This document shows, piece after piece, positions 48,845-57,629 of a stretch of 64,000 bases of DNA (position 1 is its first letter; each line of letters starts with the position of its first letter). Made by a program: the position numbers and the translations under genes. This DNA is from Gammaproteobacteria bacterium (GTDB lineage Bacteria > Pseudomonadota > Gammaproteobacteria > Eutrophobiales > Eutrophobiaceae): the NCBI GenBank assembly GCA_004297165.1, contig SCUJ01000006.1, positions 806,001 to 870,000 on the forward strand. The letters are read 5' to 3'. The notes under the pieces were generated by a model. That model was not told the DNA's origin. It saw only the letters and a list, made by a program, of their open reading frames with translations, and made no database searches.

Positions 48845-50014
48845 ATGAATCGCTTCGAATTCGCCATCCTCGCCGCCACGATGTTCATCTCCATGCTCGG
48901 CTTCGGCTTCATCGTGCCGTTGTTGCCGATCTATGCCGACACCCTGGGGGCGAACAGCGTCCAACTGGGGCTGATCGTCGCCAGCAGCAGTTTCAGCAAC
49001 CTCCTGTGCCTGCCGTTCATGGGGCCGTTGTCCGATCGCTTCGGCCGCAAGATCTTCCTCCTGGTCGGACTCCTGATACTGGGCTGCGCCTTTCTGGGAC
49101 TTGCCTGGGTGAAGGATATCGAGCATCTCATCCTCCTCCGTTGCATCCAGGGCATCGCCATGAGCATGCACCTGCCGGTGGCGCAGGCCTACCTCGGCGA
49201 TCTGACCCCGGTCGGCGAGGAAGGCCGCTGGATGGGTTATCTCAACGCCATCCTGTTTGGCGGGGTCGGCGCCGGACCGTTCTTCGGCGGGATGATGAAC
49301 GACCTCTTCGGCTTCGAGTCGGTGTTTCTCATCTCCGCGCTCCTGCTGTTCCTGAGCTTCCTCCTTACCCTGTTCTTTCTCAAAGGGGGAAAACAGCGCC
49401 AGCAACGGGCGCGACGCAGCGTTTCCCTCGGCCTGCTCTGGAGCAACAAGACGCTGCGGGCCGTGGTCATCCTGCAGATGGGCAGCGGGATGATGACCGG
49501 AGTCTCGATGGCCTTCCTTCCGGTGCTGGCCACCGTCAAGCTCGGCCTCTCCACCACCCTGGTGGGACTCATCCTCGCCTCGCGCACGCCGATATCGATG
49601 CTCCAGACGGTCTCCGGCCGCTTCGCCGATACGCACAACCGCAAGATCCAGATGACCGCCGGCAGCCTGACCTCGGCCATCGCCCTCGTGCTCATCACCT
49701 TCTGCGGCAGTTTCTGGACGCTGCTCGCGTCCTTCTCCCTGCTCGCGCTCGGCACCGTCATGCTGCAACCGGCCTCCTCGGCCTACATGCTGGAGGAAGG
49801 CCGCCGATCCGGCATGGGTGCGATGATGTCCATGCTCCTCATGAGCATGCAGCTCGGGGCGAGCCTCGGGCCGGTCGCCATGGGCCGGGTCGCCGATGCC
49901 TTCGGCCAGCCCGCAGCCTTTCATGGCGCCGCCGCGATCAACGGCGTGGCCCTGCTCGCCTTCCTCTGGATGATGCGGGGGAACTCCGGAAGGAAGGTAC
50001 AACAGGCCAAATAA
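48845..50014 (+). CDS. MFS transporter (MdtG/TetA-like)
   Basis: A 389 aa 12-helix major-facilitator exporter. Loop 2-3 motif A is GPLSDRFGRKIFLLVG, motif B follows in LRCIQGIAM, and motif C-like NAILFGGVGAGPFFGGMM indicates drug/H+ antiport of the DHA1 group. A second motif A-like SGRFADTHNRKIQM occurs between helices 8 and 9. Substrate unknown. It is divergent from the receiver/coiled-coil gene across 163 bases. Confidence 0.88.
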   Translation: MNRFEFAILAATMFISMLGFGFIVPLLPIYADTLGANSVQLGLIVASSSFSNLLCLPFMGPLSDRFGRKIFLLVGLLILGCAFLGLAWVKDIEHLILLRCIQGIAMSMHLPVAQAYLGDLTPVGEEGRWMGYLNAILFGGVGAGPFFGGMMNDLFGFESVFLISALLLFLSFLLTLFFLKGGKQRQQRARRSVSLGLLWSNKTLRAVVILQMGSGMMTGVSMAFLPVLATVKLGLSTTLVGLILASRTPISMLQTVSGRFADTHNRKIQMTAGSLTSAIALVLITFCGSFWTLLASFSLLALGTVMLQPASSAYMLEEGRRSGMGAMMSMLLMSMQLGASLGPVAMGRVADAFGQPAAFHGAAAINGVALLAFLWMMRGNSGRKVQQAK

Positions 50015-50050
50015 TCCCTGTCCACTTCGGTAAGCTCTCACGTTGCGCTA

Positions 50051-50065
50051 CACGTAGTTTACGTG
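50051..50065. promoter_or_regulatory. Inverted repeat, candidate vapBC operator
   Basis: CACGTA-GTT-TACGTG is a perfect 6+3+6 inverted repeat 40 bases upstream of the vapB start. VapBC operons are normally autorepressed through short inverted repeats in this place; direct proof is lacking. Confidence 0.45.
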
Positions 50066-50105
50066 CAAAATTCCATTATCTTGTACCTCACAAAGCGAAG
50101 CATTT

Positions 50106-50339
50106 ATGAAACGAAACATCACCGTCTCTCTCGATGCCGCCACCCTGCAACAAGCCAAACAACTGGCGGCACAGCGTAACTTGAGTGTCAGCAAACTACT
50201 GGCGGCCGATCTGGCCGGGCAAGTGGACAAGGAACGCCATTACGAACAAGCCAGGCGGCAAGCGCTTGCCTGGTTAAAAATCGGCGAGCTCGATATGGGC
50301 GGTCAATATCTCAACCGGACTGAGGCCCATGAGCGTTGA
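50106..50339 (+). CDS. vapB: VapB-type antitoxin (RHH)
   Basis: A 77 aa antitoxin with a ribbon-helix-helix N-terminus (KRNITVSLDAATLQQAKQLAAQRNLSVSKLLAADLAGQ) for DNA binding and a C-terminal stretch (ARRQALAWLKIGELDMGGQYLNRTEAHER) that would wrap the toxin. It overlaps the downstream PIN toxin gene by 11 bases, the usual antitoxin-first order. The RHH type resembles antitoxins of PIN toxins annotated as DUF6364 or CopG-like rather than AbrB-type VapB. Confidence 0.87.
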   Translation: MKRNITVSLDAATLQQAKQLAAQRNLSVSKLLAADLAGQVDKERHYEQARRQALAWLKIGELDMGGQYLNRTEAHER

Positions 50340-50763
50340 CGCTCCCAAAGCAGCTTTCATCGATACCAACATCCTGCTCTATGCCCACGACCGTAACGCG
50401 GGCGACAAACAAACCAAAGCCGCGCAACTACTGACCCGATTATGGGAGAACCGCAGCGGCATCCTCAGCACCCAGGTGTTGCAAGAGTTTTTGGTTAACG
50501 CCACGCGCAAGTTACCAACCCCAATTGCCTTGCCGAAGGCCCGCGATATCGTGCGCACTTATGGCCTCTGGGTAACACGAGAAACCCAGGTTTCCGATGT
50601 TCTACGCGCCACCGAGTTGATGGAGATCGCCGGCTTCAACTTTTGGGACAGCCTCATTCTCGCCTGCGCGGAAGCCGCCGGAGCAGAAGTGCTCTACAGC
50701 GAAGATATGCAGCATGGGCAACAGGTGGCGGGGCTGACTATTCGCAATCCGTTCATTGAATGA
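50329..50763 (+). CDS. vapC: VapC-type PIN-domain toxin
   Basis: A 144 aa PIN ribonuclease. Acidic metal-binding residues: Asp in AFIDTNILLYAHD, Glu in VLQEFLVNATRK, Asp in FNFWDSLILACAEAAGA and Asp in YSEDMQHG, all in the canonical order. Such toxins cleave tRNA or rRNA. Coupled to the vapB gene by an 11-base overlap. Confidence 0.92.
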   Translation: MSVDAPKAAFIDTNILLYAHDRNAGDKQTKAAQLLTRLWENRSGILSTQVLQEFLVNATRKLPTPIALPKARDIVRTYGLWVTRETQVSDVLRATELMEIAGFNFWDSLILACAEAAGAEVLYSEDMQHGQQVAGLTIRNPFIE

Positions 50764-50793
50764 ATGACACTTTATCGAGGAGCGAGCCGATCC

Positions 50794-51771
50794 ATGAAGA
50801 CTCAAGCCATACGCATCGAAACAACCGGCGGTCCGGAGGTCATGCGGCTGACGGAAATCGACCTGCCCGATCCGGCGCCCGATCAGGTGCAGGTCAACAT
50901 CCGCGCCTGCGGCGTGAATTTCATCGACACCTACCAGCGCTCCGGTCTCTATCCGCTCACCCTGCCCTCTGGGCTCGGCAATGAGGCCGCCGGCATCGTC
51001 AGCAAGGTGGGCAACGCCGTGCGCCATCTGCGCGAAGGCGATCGCGTGGCCTACGCCTCCGGTCCGGCGGGCACGTATGCCCAGGCCCACAATGCCCCAG
51101 CCAACCGCGTGGCGAAACTGCCGGATGCGATCGGTTTCGAGGAAGGCGCGGCCATGATGTTGAAAGGGCTCACGGTGCGCTATCTGTTCAAGGAGACTTA
51201 CCCGCTAAAGTCCGGCGAGACCATCCTCTTTCATGCCGCGGCGGGCGGCGTGGGCCTCATCGCGTGCCAGTGGGCGCGCCATCTCGGCGTCAACATGATC
51301 GGCACGGTGGGATCGGAAGAAAAGGCTAGGCTCGCCAGTGAGCACGGCTGTGCGCATACCATCCTGTACCGGACTGAGGATGTCCCGGCCAAGGTGCGCG
51401 CGATCACCGGAGGGCGCGGGGTTCCGGTGGTATACGACTCCGTGGGCAAGGCCACCTTCGAGGCCTCGCTCGACTGCCTGCAAAGACGCGGGCTGATGGT
51501 GAGCTTCGGCAACGCCTCGGGGCCGGTGACCGGGGTAAATCTAGGCCTGCTGATGACGAAGGGTTCGCTCTACGTCACCCGGCCCACGGCCGCGCACTAT
51601 CTGAGCACGGATGAGGAGTTCAATACCGCCGTGGCGGATCTGTTCGCAGTGGTCGAAAGCGGCGCGGTAAAGATCCCTGTACGCCACCGCTATCCCCTCT
51701 CGGAGGCGGCGCGCTGCCATGAGGACCTTGAAGGCCGCCGCACTACCGGGGCCTCGGTACTGCTGCCGTGA
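50794..51771 (+). CDS. Quinone oxidoreductase (QorA-like)
   Basis: A 325 aa zinc-free medium-chain reductase of the NADPH:quinone oxidoreductase (QOR) type. It has GVNFIDTYQRSGLYPLTLPSGLGNEAAGIV, and the cofactor signature AAAGGVGLIACQWA. GxxG...SVGKATFEASLDCL and the C-terminal HRYPLSEAARCHEDLEGRRTTGASVLLP match QOR. Start ATG 50794 is preceded by GAGGAG at eleven bases; the ATG at 50764 gives a 10-residue unconserved extension. It is convergent with another MDR gene 3 bases away. Confidence 0.92.
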   Translation: MKTQAIRIETTGGPEVMRLTEIDLPDPAPDQVQVNIRACGVNFIDTYQRSGLYPLTLPSGLGNEAAGIVSKVGNAVRHLREGDRVAYASGPAGTYAQAHNAPANRVAKLPDAIGFEEGAAMMLKGLTVRYLFKETYPLKSGETILFHAAAGGVGLIACQWARHLGVNMIGTVGSEEKARLASEHGCAHTILYRTEDVPAKVRAITGGRGVPVVYDSVGKATFEASLDCLQRRGLMVSFGNASGPVTGVNLGLLMTKGSLYVTRPTAAHYLSTDEEFNTAVADLFAVVESGAVKIPVRHRYPLSEAARCHEDLEGRRTTGASVLLP

Positions 51772-51774
51772 TCC

Positions 51775-52794
51775 TTAAACGCTGATCACAATTTTACCGA
51801 AGTGCTTCTTCTCCAGCTCGTAGTTGAAGGCGTCATGGACGGCGTCGAAGGGGAAGACTTTGTCCACCACCGGGCGCATCCGGTTGGCCGCGATCGCCCG
51901 GTTCATGTTTTCGAACATCGCGCGGTTGCCGACGAAGATCCCCTGGATGCGGGCGCCCTTCATCATCAACCCATGGGGATTGGTGTCCCCCTCCCTGGTC
52001 AGGACGCCGATCAACGAGACCTGGCCGCCGAATCCCAGCGATTGAATTGAACGCGACAAGGTTCCGGCGCCGCCGACCTCGATCACGTTATCCACGCCGC
52101 GCCCCCCTGTGAGCCGCATAACCTCCTCGTGCCACTCCGGGTATTCGACGTAGTTGATCAGTTCATCCGCGCCGAGCGTCTTGGCCCGTACCAGCTTTGC
52201 GTCGCTGGCCGAGGTTACGATCACCCGCGCCCCATGCAGTTTGGCGAATTGCAGGCCGAAGATCGAAACGCCGCCGGTGCCGAGCACCAGCACCGTATCG
52301 CCGGGCCGGATACGACCGCTCTCCGCCAGCGCGTTCCAGGCCGTGACCCCGGCGCAGGGGAGGCATGCGCCTTCTTCGAACGAGAGGTGCTCCGGCAGCA
52401 AGACCACGCCTTCCTGATCCAGCACCACATACTCCGCCAGCATCCCGTCCAGCGGCGAGCCCAGGGCGGCGAAATTGCTGCGGTCCGGACGCCCATCGAT
52501 CCAGACCTGAAAGAAGGCCCCGGCTACGCGGTCGCCGACCTTGACGCGGGTGACGCCCGGGCCGATCGCGCTCACCTCGCCCGCGCCGTCCGAGAGCGGG
52601 ATGGTATCGCGTTGCACCACGCCGCCGAAATACCGTCCGGTCACGACCGCCTGGTCCCGATAGTTGAGCGAGGCCGCGCGCACGCGGATCTGCACCTGTC
52701 CGTGTCCAGGCGCTGGGATGGGCCGTTCGGCTGGTTGCAATCCGCTGAGTGACGTGCTGCCTGTCTTGATCTCGTATACCTTCATAACGTTCAC
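51775..52794 (-). CDS. Zinc-free MDR-family alcohol dehydrogenase/reductase
   Basis: A 339 aa medium-chain dehydrogenase/reductase. APGHGQVQIRVRAASLNYRDQAVVTGRYFGG is the N-terminal signature, lacking the catalytic-zinc Cys; PLSDGAGEV and LPCAGVTAWNALAESGRIRPGDTVLVLGTGGVSIFGLQFAK (nucleotide site GTGGVS) follow. The subgroup resembles NAD(P)-dependent alcohol dehydrogenases of unknown substrate. The start may be the fourth codon (52785). It ends convergent to the QorA-like gene, and the cupin gene lies upstream on the same strand. Confidence 0.88.
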   Translation of the reverse strand: MNVMKVYEIKTGSTSLSGLQPAERPIPAPGHGQVQIRVRAASLNYRDQAVVTGRYFGGVVQRDTIPLSDGAGEVSAIGPGVTRVKVGDRVAGAFFQVWIDGRPDRSNFAALGSPLDGMLAEYVVLDQEGVVLLPEHLSFEEGACLPCAGVTAWNALAESGRIRPGDTVLVLGTGGVSIFGLQFAKLHGARVIVTSASDAKLVRAKTLGADELINYVEYPEWHEEVMRLTGGRGVDNVIEVGGAGTLSRSIQSLGFGGQVSLIGVLTREGDTNPHGLMMKGARIQGIFVGNRAMFENMNRAIAANRMRPVVDKVFPFDAVHDAFNYELEKKHFGKIVISV

Positions 52795-52807
52795 CTCTGT
52801 CGCTGTT

Positions 52808-53506
52808 TTATTTATTCGCTCCGGACATGCTCTGCCCTTTCAATTCGATCTCGACGATCTCGACCTCGGTAGCGCCCGTGTTGCGCAATGTGTGGGCGAC
52901 ACCCGCGGCATGCCAGGACCAGTTGCCCAACACCGTCTTCGGCGCCACCGGCCAGCCGTGTTCCACGACGTCGGACCGTCCCTCGCTGACCTGCACGATA
53001 ACCACCGGGTATTTGTGCGTATGTTCGGGCACGACGGCGGAGGAGTCGAGCCGATGGCGGCGCGCGCTGAACCACGCATTGTCGAACTCCGCGGCCGGGT
53101 CCTTCCCGGTATCGCCCGTGGATTCGTTGATGATGCCGAGCATGTTGAATTCCGTCTCGCCCACATTCTCGACCTGGTGGTTCTGGGGGATCTGCCCATA
53201 ATCCCGGAATTCGATCGCGCCGACCTTCGCCAGCTCCGCCTGCGGGCCGGTCCATTCGCCGCCCGCCTCCCTGGTGCGCATGAAGGCCGGACTGATGACG
53301 ACATAGAGCGTCGGGTCCCTGTGCGCGTGGAATCCGGAGCGATCGCCGGGGGCAATCCGGGCATTGAAGACCTTGAAGGGGGGCGCATCGAAAACCAGGC
53401 GATGGCGGATCTCCCGGTACACCGGCAGGTTGTCCTCCGCCGCCGCGCACTGGAGAGTCAGCAGGAATGCCACAACCACCCAGACACCCGCACCACGCCG
53501 CTTCAT
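52808..53506 (-). CDS. Exported double-cupin protein
   Basis: A 232 aa protein with a signal peptide (MKRRGAGVWVVVAFLLTLQCAAA) and two cupin-like beta-barrel segments: APGDRSGFHAHRDPTLYVVISP with metal-type histidines, and SSAVVPEHTHKYPVVIVQVSEG with a second H-x-H. The NHQVENVG and GVAHTLRNTG boxes are the second cupin motifs of each half. Catalytic function is not apparent; a periplasmic binding or isomerase role is possible. Its stop lies 14 bases ahead of the dehydrogenase gene, so co-transcription is likely. Confidence 0.8.
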   Translation of the reverse strand: MKRRGAGVWVVVAFLLTLQCAAAEDNLPVYREIRHRLVFDAPPFKVFNARIAPGDRSGFHAHRDPTLYVVISPAFMRTREAGGEWTGPQAELAKVGAIEFRDYGQIPQNHQVENVGETEFNMLGIINESTGDTGKDPAAEFDNAWFSARRHRLDSSAVVPEHTHKYPVVIVQVSEGRSDVVEHGWPVAPKTVLGNWSWHAAGVAHTLRNTGATEVEIVEIELKGQSMSGANK

Positions 53507-53629
53507 TCGCAATTCCCCCGTTTACGATTGGTCTGCGACATTCTAACCGATGTTCGCCCGGATCACTGCCCTGGAGATAATTCAACCTGCTGATCTACAA
53601 TGCAGTGAACCGGAGCCCCGATAAATGTT

Positions 53630-54487
53630 ATGAACAAGCGCTCGATAGGCATACTCCACCCCGGAGAAATGGGCATCTCGCTCGCAGCCGCGGCGCGACA
53701 TTCCGGCATGCAAGTCTTTTGGGCATCCCGCGGGAGAAGCGCGGCCACGCAGGCGCGCGCTGAACAGCAGGGACTGACGGACCTTGAAACCCTGCAACAG
53801 GTTTGCGACAACTGCGATGTGATCATCGGTATCTGTCCGCCACATGCCGCCGAGTCCCTGGCCAATGAGGTGCTGGCTTGCGGTTACCAGGGTTTCTATC
53901 TCGACGCCAATGCCATCTCCCCGCAACGCGCCCGGCGCATCGCGGATAACATGACCACCGCCGGGACCAGATTCATCGACGGCGGCATCATCGGCCCGCC
54001 GGCCTGGAAGCCGGGAACCACATGGCTCTTTCTTTCCGGCGCGGACGCCCATCAGGTCGTGGGCTGTTTCGCTTCAAGCCCGCTGTCCCTCCGTGTGATT
54101 GGCGATATGCCCGGCAAGGCCTCGGCCTTGAAGATGGTCTATGCCGCCCGCACCAAGGGCACGACCGCGCTGATGGCCGCTGTGCTGGCAGCGGCGGAGA
54201 AGTTGGACGTGCGCAAGGAACTGGAGGCGCAATGGAATCTCATGGATCACGGCGCCGTCGCGCGCCTAAGCCAGAACATCGCCGCGGCGGTTCCAAAGGC
54301 CTGGCGCTGGGGCGGCGAGATGGCGGAGATCGCGGCGACCCTGGAAGAGGCAGGCTTGCCGCCGGATTTTCACCATGGCGCACAGGAGATCTACGAACGC
54401 CTCGCCCATTTCAAGGATCAGAATCCGGCGCCAGCGATATCAGAGGTGCTGGAGGCGTTGATCAGAGGAACTGTTTCAGACAGATGA
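53630..54487 (+). CDS. NAD-binding 6PGDH-like oxidoreductase (DUF1932)
   Basis: A 285 aa protein with a Rossmann domain (SIGILHPGEMGISLAAAARHSGMQVFWASRGRS), CDVIIGICPPHAA, and a C-terminal DUF1932-type helical domain (GKASALKMVYAARTKGTTALMAAVLAAAEKLDV, including the conserved Lys). The first glycine motif is GxLxPGxMG as in 3-hydroxyisobutyrate-type dehydrogenases. The substrate is unknown. No close operon partner: the upstream neighbour is divergent and the downstream one convergent. Confidence 0.85.
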   Translation: MNKRSIGILHPGEMGISLAAAARHSGMQVFWASRGRSAATQARAEQQGLTDLETLQQVCDNCDVIIGICPPHAAESLANEVLACGYQGFYLDANAISPQRARRIADNMTTAGTRFIDGGIIGPPAWKPGTTWLFLSGADAHQVVGCFASSPLSLRVIGDMPGKASALKMVYAARTKGTTALMAAVLAAAEKLDVRKELEAQWNLMDHGAVARLSQNIAAAVPKAWRWGGEMAEIAATLEEAGLPPDFHHGAQEIYERLAHFKDQNPAPAISEVLEALIRGTVSDR

Positions 54488-54558
54488 TCTGCTCACCCCC
54501 GGCGAACCCGTCAGGGCTCACCGGGAGTTACATCACCGAAGGGTCAAACGAACAGTGC

Positions 54559-55101
54559 TTATTTGCTGGGGAAGCCCAATTCACCCAGGATCCGGGCGAG
54601 GTCCTTCCCTGCATTTTTTACATCCACTTCCTTGTCGATCTTCTGCACTACGCCTTCCTTGTCGATGTAGTAAGTCCAGCGGTTGGTGAAACCCATGGGA
54701 TGCATCACGCCATAAGCCTCGGCGGTCTTCTTGCCGGGATCGGAGAGGATGGGGAATCCCGCGTTGTGTTCAGCCGCGAATTTGGTGTTGTCTTCGATGC
54801 TGTCCACGCTGGCCATGAAATAGGCCACGTCGAACTTCTGAATCTCAGCGGCGCTGTCACGCAGCGCCTTGCATTGCATGGTTCACCCGCCGGTGAAGGC
54901 CTTGGGAAAGAAGGCAATCACCACGGGTTGCTTGCCGCGGAACTGCGCGAGGGTATAGGTCTTCCCGTCCGATGCCGGCAGGCTGAAATCCGGCGCCTGC
55001 TCGCCGACTTCAAGCGCCATGGCGGGCGGGATCAGAAAAGCGACCAGCGATAACCCGGCCGTAAGGATCCGCCGGATGCCCGATGCGAAAAAAATACTCA
55101 T
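54559..55101 (-). CDS. Exported peroxiredoxin, predicted selenoprotein (TGA = Sec73)
   Basis: Two same-frame segments (55101-54886 and 54882-54559) are separated only by TGA at 54883-54885. Read through, they make one 180 aa AhpC/TSA peroxiredoxin: signal peptide (RRILTAGLSLVAFLIPPAMA), QAPDFSLPASDGKTYTL, FFPKAFTGG-U-TMQCKALRDS, then FMASVDSIEDNTKFAAEHNAGFPILSDP and YYIDKEGVV. In homologues the residue after AFTGG is the peroxidatic Cys, exactly where TGA stands. A 7-bp hairpin 14 bases behind the TGA fits a bacterial SECIS. GAGGAGG precedes the ATG. A single-base null mutation is the alternative. Confidence 0.82.
54850..54868 (-). promoter_or_regulatory. Candidate bacterial SECIS hairpin
   Basis: On the coding strand, 14 bases after the TGA, GGCGCTG pairs perfectly with CAGCGCC around the loop CGTGA. 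The apical loop begins 21 bases from the TGA, is five bases long, and has G in its second position, matching the published general description of bacterial SECIS elements (small loop, early G, 16-37 bases from UGA). Confidence 0.72.
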
Positions 55102-55258
55102 AAAGCCTCCTCATTGACTTTAGTGATGGATGGTCGTTATTGCCGCGTTCAAGGGATTCGCCAATACCTTGTCCACGGTTCATGCTACTCCGACTTGTTC
55201 CGGAATGTATAGTTTTATCGTTACAAAAAGCGCCGCCAGTCTGCGCGGGAGGCAGGTC

Positions 55259-55654
55259 TCAACCTTTACGGGATTTGCGCGGCTTTCCTGCCTTGTCGTC
55301 AGACAGAAAATATTTGAGGTGTTCCTCTTCCAGGGCGTCGATGACCGGTTTAAGTTTCTTGGGCAGGACGTATTGCTGATAGACAAGGTCATTATCCGCG
55401 AGTTGCGTGTCCAGATTCTTGAAGATGTTGTTGAGTAGTTGGCTGACCGCGGCTTTCTGCATCCCCAGATCGTCGATCACCTGCTGGCGGGATTGCCCCT
55501 TGACCAGGATGCGGTGCGCAGCCTCCCGCGCCTTGGCCCGGATGCGCAGGCCCCGGATCGCCAGGGAAAATTGTTTTTCGTTCATGCGTGGACCGTGATC
55601 GTCAATCCATTCCAGGATGTCCCCCGAGACAGGGTGTTCCTTAAGCGCATGCAT
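55259..55654 (-). CDS. KorA/TrfB-like transcriptional regulator
   Basis: A 131 aa protein resembling the TrfB/KorA regulators of broad-host-range plasmids: MNEKQFSLAIRGLRIRAKAREAAHRILVKGQSRQQVIDDLGMQKAAVSQLLNNIF is the DNA-binding domain with a helix-turn-helix, followed by YQQYVLPKKLKPVIDALEEEHL and a basic tail. The start may be 55687, 55654 or the MNEKQ codon at 55585. It is divergent from a small gene over a very AT-rich region with an inverted repeat. No other plasmid genes are present, so it is probably a chromosomal relative. Confidence 0.72.
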   Translation of the reverse strand: MHALKEHPVSGDILEWIDDHGPRMNEKQFSLAIRGLRIRAKAREAAHRILVKGQSRQQVIDDLGMQKAAVSQLLNNIFKNLDTQLADNDLVYQQYVLPKKLKPVIDALEEEHLKYFLSDDKAGKPRKSRKG

Positions 55655-55723
55655 TATATACAGCGTCCTGTGGCAATCACTAACCAATTCAATCCGCCGG
55701 GTTGCTCGTTACCTTTTCTATTA

Positions 55724-55740
55724 TATACTTGTTTAGTATA
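55724..55740. promoter_or_regulatory. Inverted repeat in divergent promoter region
   Basis: TATACT-TTGTT-AGTATA lies in a markedly AT-rich 110-base region between the divergent regulator and small gene. GTTTAGTATAAA resembles the KorA/TrfB operator GTTTAGCTAAAC in its left half, so autoregulation is plausible. Confidence 0.4.
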
Positions 55741-55798
55741 AATGACTTTATATAATTACATTACTTTAAACTATTAGCCATTACGGAGGATGAGGCTC

Positions 55799-56044
55799 AT
55801 GGATGAAATCACCAAAGACCAGCGCCTTTGCGCAATTTACGTCGCGCTGCATGAAGGGAACAATCGCATCGCACACCGTATATTCGACGCGACGGTAAAT
55901 GAATGCGTTAACGAAATGATCGAGAAGATTGCCGGTCTGGCCGAGTCGCATGGCGCTGGTCCGCTGGCCGAGCGGATCCGCTGTCTGCGAGAGGATCGGG
56001 AACAGCGCGCGGACGACGACGGCGCTGTTCGCCATCCTGGTTAA
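55799..56044 (+). CDS. Hypothetical 81 aa protein
   Basis: The small acidic, helical protein (MDEITKDQRLCAIYVALHEGNNRIAHRIFDATVNECVNEMIEKIAGLAESHG) has no recognised family. ATG 55799 is preferred because CGGAGG lies nine bases upstream; the ATG at 55790 abuts that site. It is divergent from the KorA-like gene across an AT-rich intergenic region and probably regulated by it. It ends 20 bases before the convergent permease gene. Confidence 0.6.
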   Translation: MDEITKDQRLCAIYVALHEGNNRIAHRIFDATVNECVNEMIEKIAGLAESHGAGPLAERIRCLREDREQRADDDGAVRHPG

Positions 56045-56064
56045 GGAGCCTCTTATTCAGATGG

Positions 56065-57474
56065 TCAGGAATGCACCTTCAGCGGACTCCGGCGATAGCC
56101 GTAGAAGGCGTAGATCACCATCCCGATCAAACTCCACACCAGAAACCGCACCCAGGTCTCGGTAGGCAGGAACCACATCAATGCCGCGCAACTCAGGATG
56201 GCGGACGTGCCCGTGAACCAGACCCAGGGGCAGCGGAAAGGCCGGTGGCGATCCGGTTGGGTGATGCGAAGGATCATCACCCCGAACGCGACCGCGATGA
56301 AGGCGAACAACGTCCCGATGTTGGAAAGGGCCGCCAGTTCACTGAGGGGCAAGACCCCGGCGATGAAGGCGATCACGAGACCCGTCAGCATCGTCACGAC
56401 ATGCGGCGTATGAAAGCGCGGATGCAACCGGCTGAAAAATTCCGGCAGCAACCCGTCGCGGGACATGACGAAGAAGATCCGCGTCTGCCCATAGATCAAC
56501 ACCAGCAGTACCGTGGTGATCCCGGTGATGGCGCCGATCGCCAGCACGGATGCGACGCCGGGGAAACCAATCGTCCGCAGGACAAGCGCAAGCGGTTCCT
56601 TGCTCTCTCCCAGTTCGGTGTAATTCAATGCGCCGGTCGCCGCCAGCACCACGACAATATATATGACGGTGCAGATCAGCAGGGAACCGAGCAAACCGAT
56701 GGGCAGGTCGCGGTTGGGATTATGAGTCTCCTCGGCGGCCGTGGAGACGGCGTCAAACCCGATATAGGCGAAGAAGATGATGGCCGCGGCGGCGAAGACC
56801 CCGACGTTCTCGCCATAACCCACGCGTTGGAACCAGCCGAAGGGGAGAAAAGGCTGCCAATTGCCGACCTCGATATTGGGGACGGTGAGCAGCACGAAGA
56901 GCCCCAGCACCGCAAGCTTTACGGCAACCAGCAAACGATTGACCCAGGCGCTCTCGCGCGTGCCGATGACCAGCAAGGCGGTCACGACCAGACAGATGAC
57001 TACCGCGGGCAGATCCATGATGCCGCCATTGCGCGTCGCAGTCGTCAGGGATGCGGGCAGACCGAAACCGGCCTGTTCAAGGATCCCGGAGGCATAACCC
57101 GACCAGCCGGCCGCCACGGCGCTGGCGGAGATGGCGTATTCCAAAATCAGATTCCAGCCCACCAGCCAGGCGGCGGCCTCGCCGAGTACGGCATAACTGT
57201 AGGTGTATGCGGAACCGGATACCGGCACCATGGCCGCGAGTTCGGCATAGGCGAACGCCGCAAAGCCGCAGGCCAGCCCCGCGACAATGAACGATATCGT
57301 GAGTCCCGGTCCGGCCATGCCCGCCCCCACCCCGGTGAGCACGAAGATGCCGGTCCCGATGGTGCAGCCGATGCCAAGCAGGAGCAGGTCCATTACGCCC
57401 AGTTGCTTCTTCAGCCGTTTGCGTTCCGCATGTTCGAGGATGACTTCTACAGATTTGATCCGGAGTCGTTTCAT
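56065..57474 (-). CDS. APC-family amino acid permease
   Basis: A 469 aa permease with 12 to 14 hydrophobic helices, of the cationic amino acid transporter-like group. Signature regions: [23 protein letters not shown] (helix 1 glycine motif), [50 protein letters not shown] and [29 protein letters not shown]. The last two helices are followed by [12 protein letters not shown]. Substrate not determinable. Isolated on the minus strand between convergent and divergent neighbours. Confidence 0.9.
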   Translation of the reverse strand: MKRLRIKSVEVILEHAERKRLKKQLGVMDLLLLGIGCTIGTGIFVLTGVGAGMAGPGLTISFIVAGLACGFAAFAYAELAAMVPVSGSAYTYSYAVLGEAAAWLVGWNLILEYAISASAVAAGWSGYASGILEQAGFGLPASLTTATRNGGIMDLPAVVICLVVTALLVIGTRESAWVNRLLVAVKLAVLGLFVLLTVPNIEVGNWQPFLPFGWFQRVGYGENVGVFAAAAIIFFAYIGFDAVSTAAEETHNPNRDLPIGLLGSLLICTVIYIVVVLAATGALNYTELGESKEPLALVLRTIGFPGVASVLAIGAITGITTVLLVLIYGQTRIFFVMSRDGLLPEFFSRLHPRFHTPHVVTMLTGLVIAFIAGVLPLSELAALSNIGTLFAFIAVAFGVMILRITQPDRHRPFRCPWVWFTGTSAILSCAALMWFLPTETWVRFLVWSLIGMVIYAFYGYRRSPLKVHS

Positions 57475-57629
57475 ATAGCAGCCGCCATGAGTGTGTTTAC
57501 GATCAAGTTTTATTGTTATCGATGGATACTGTCAGCGATCCTTGCAGGGCATTATATTTCACTGTTCGGGATTCGGCGTAGGCATTTCAACATATCGCAC
57601 GCCCGTTGTGTTATAGTCTCGGCCACGCT

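Noticed and set aside
54559-55101. Peroxiredoxin as two separate genes or a pseudogene
   Set aside because: The only interruption is TGA exactly at the catalytic Cys codon, with a fitting hairpin behind it; the rest of the gene is undamaged.
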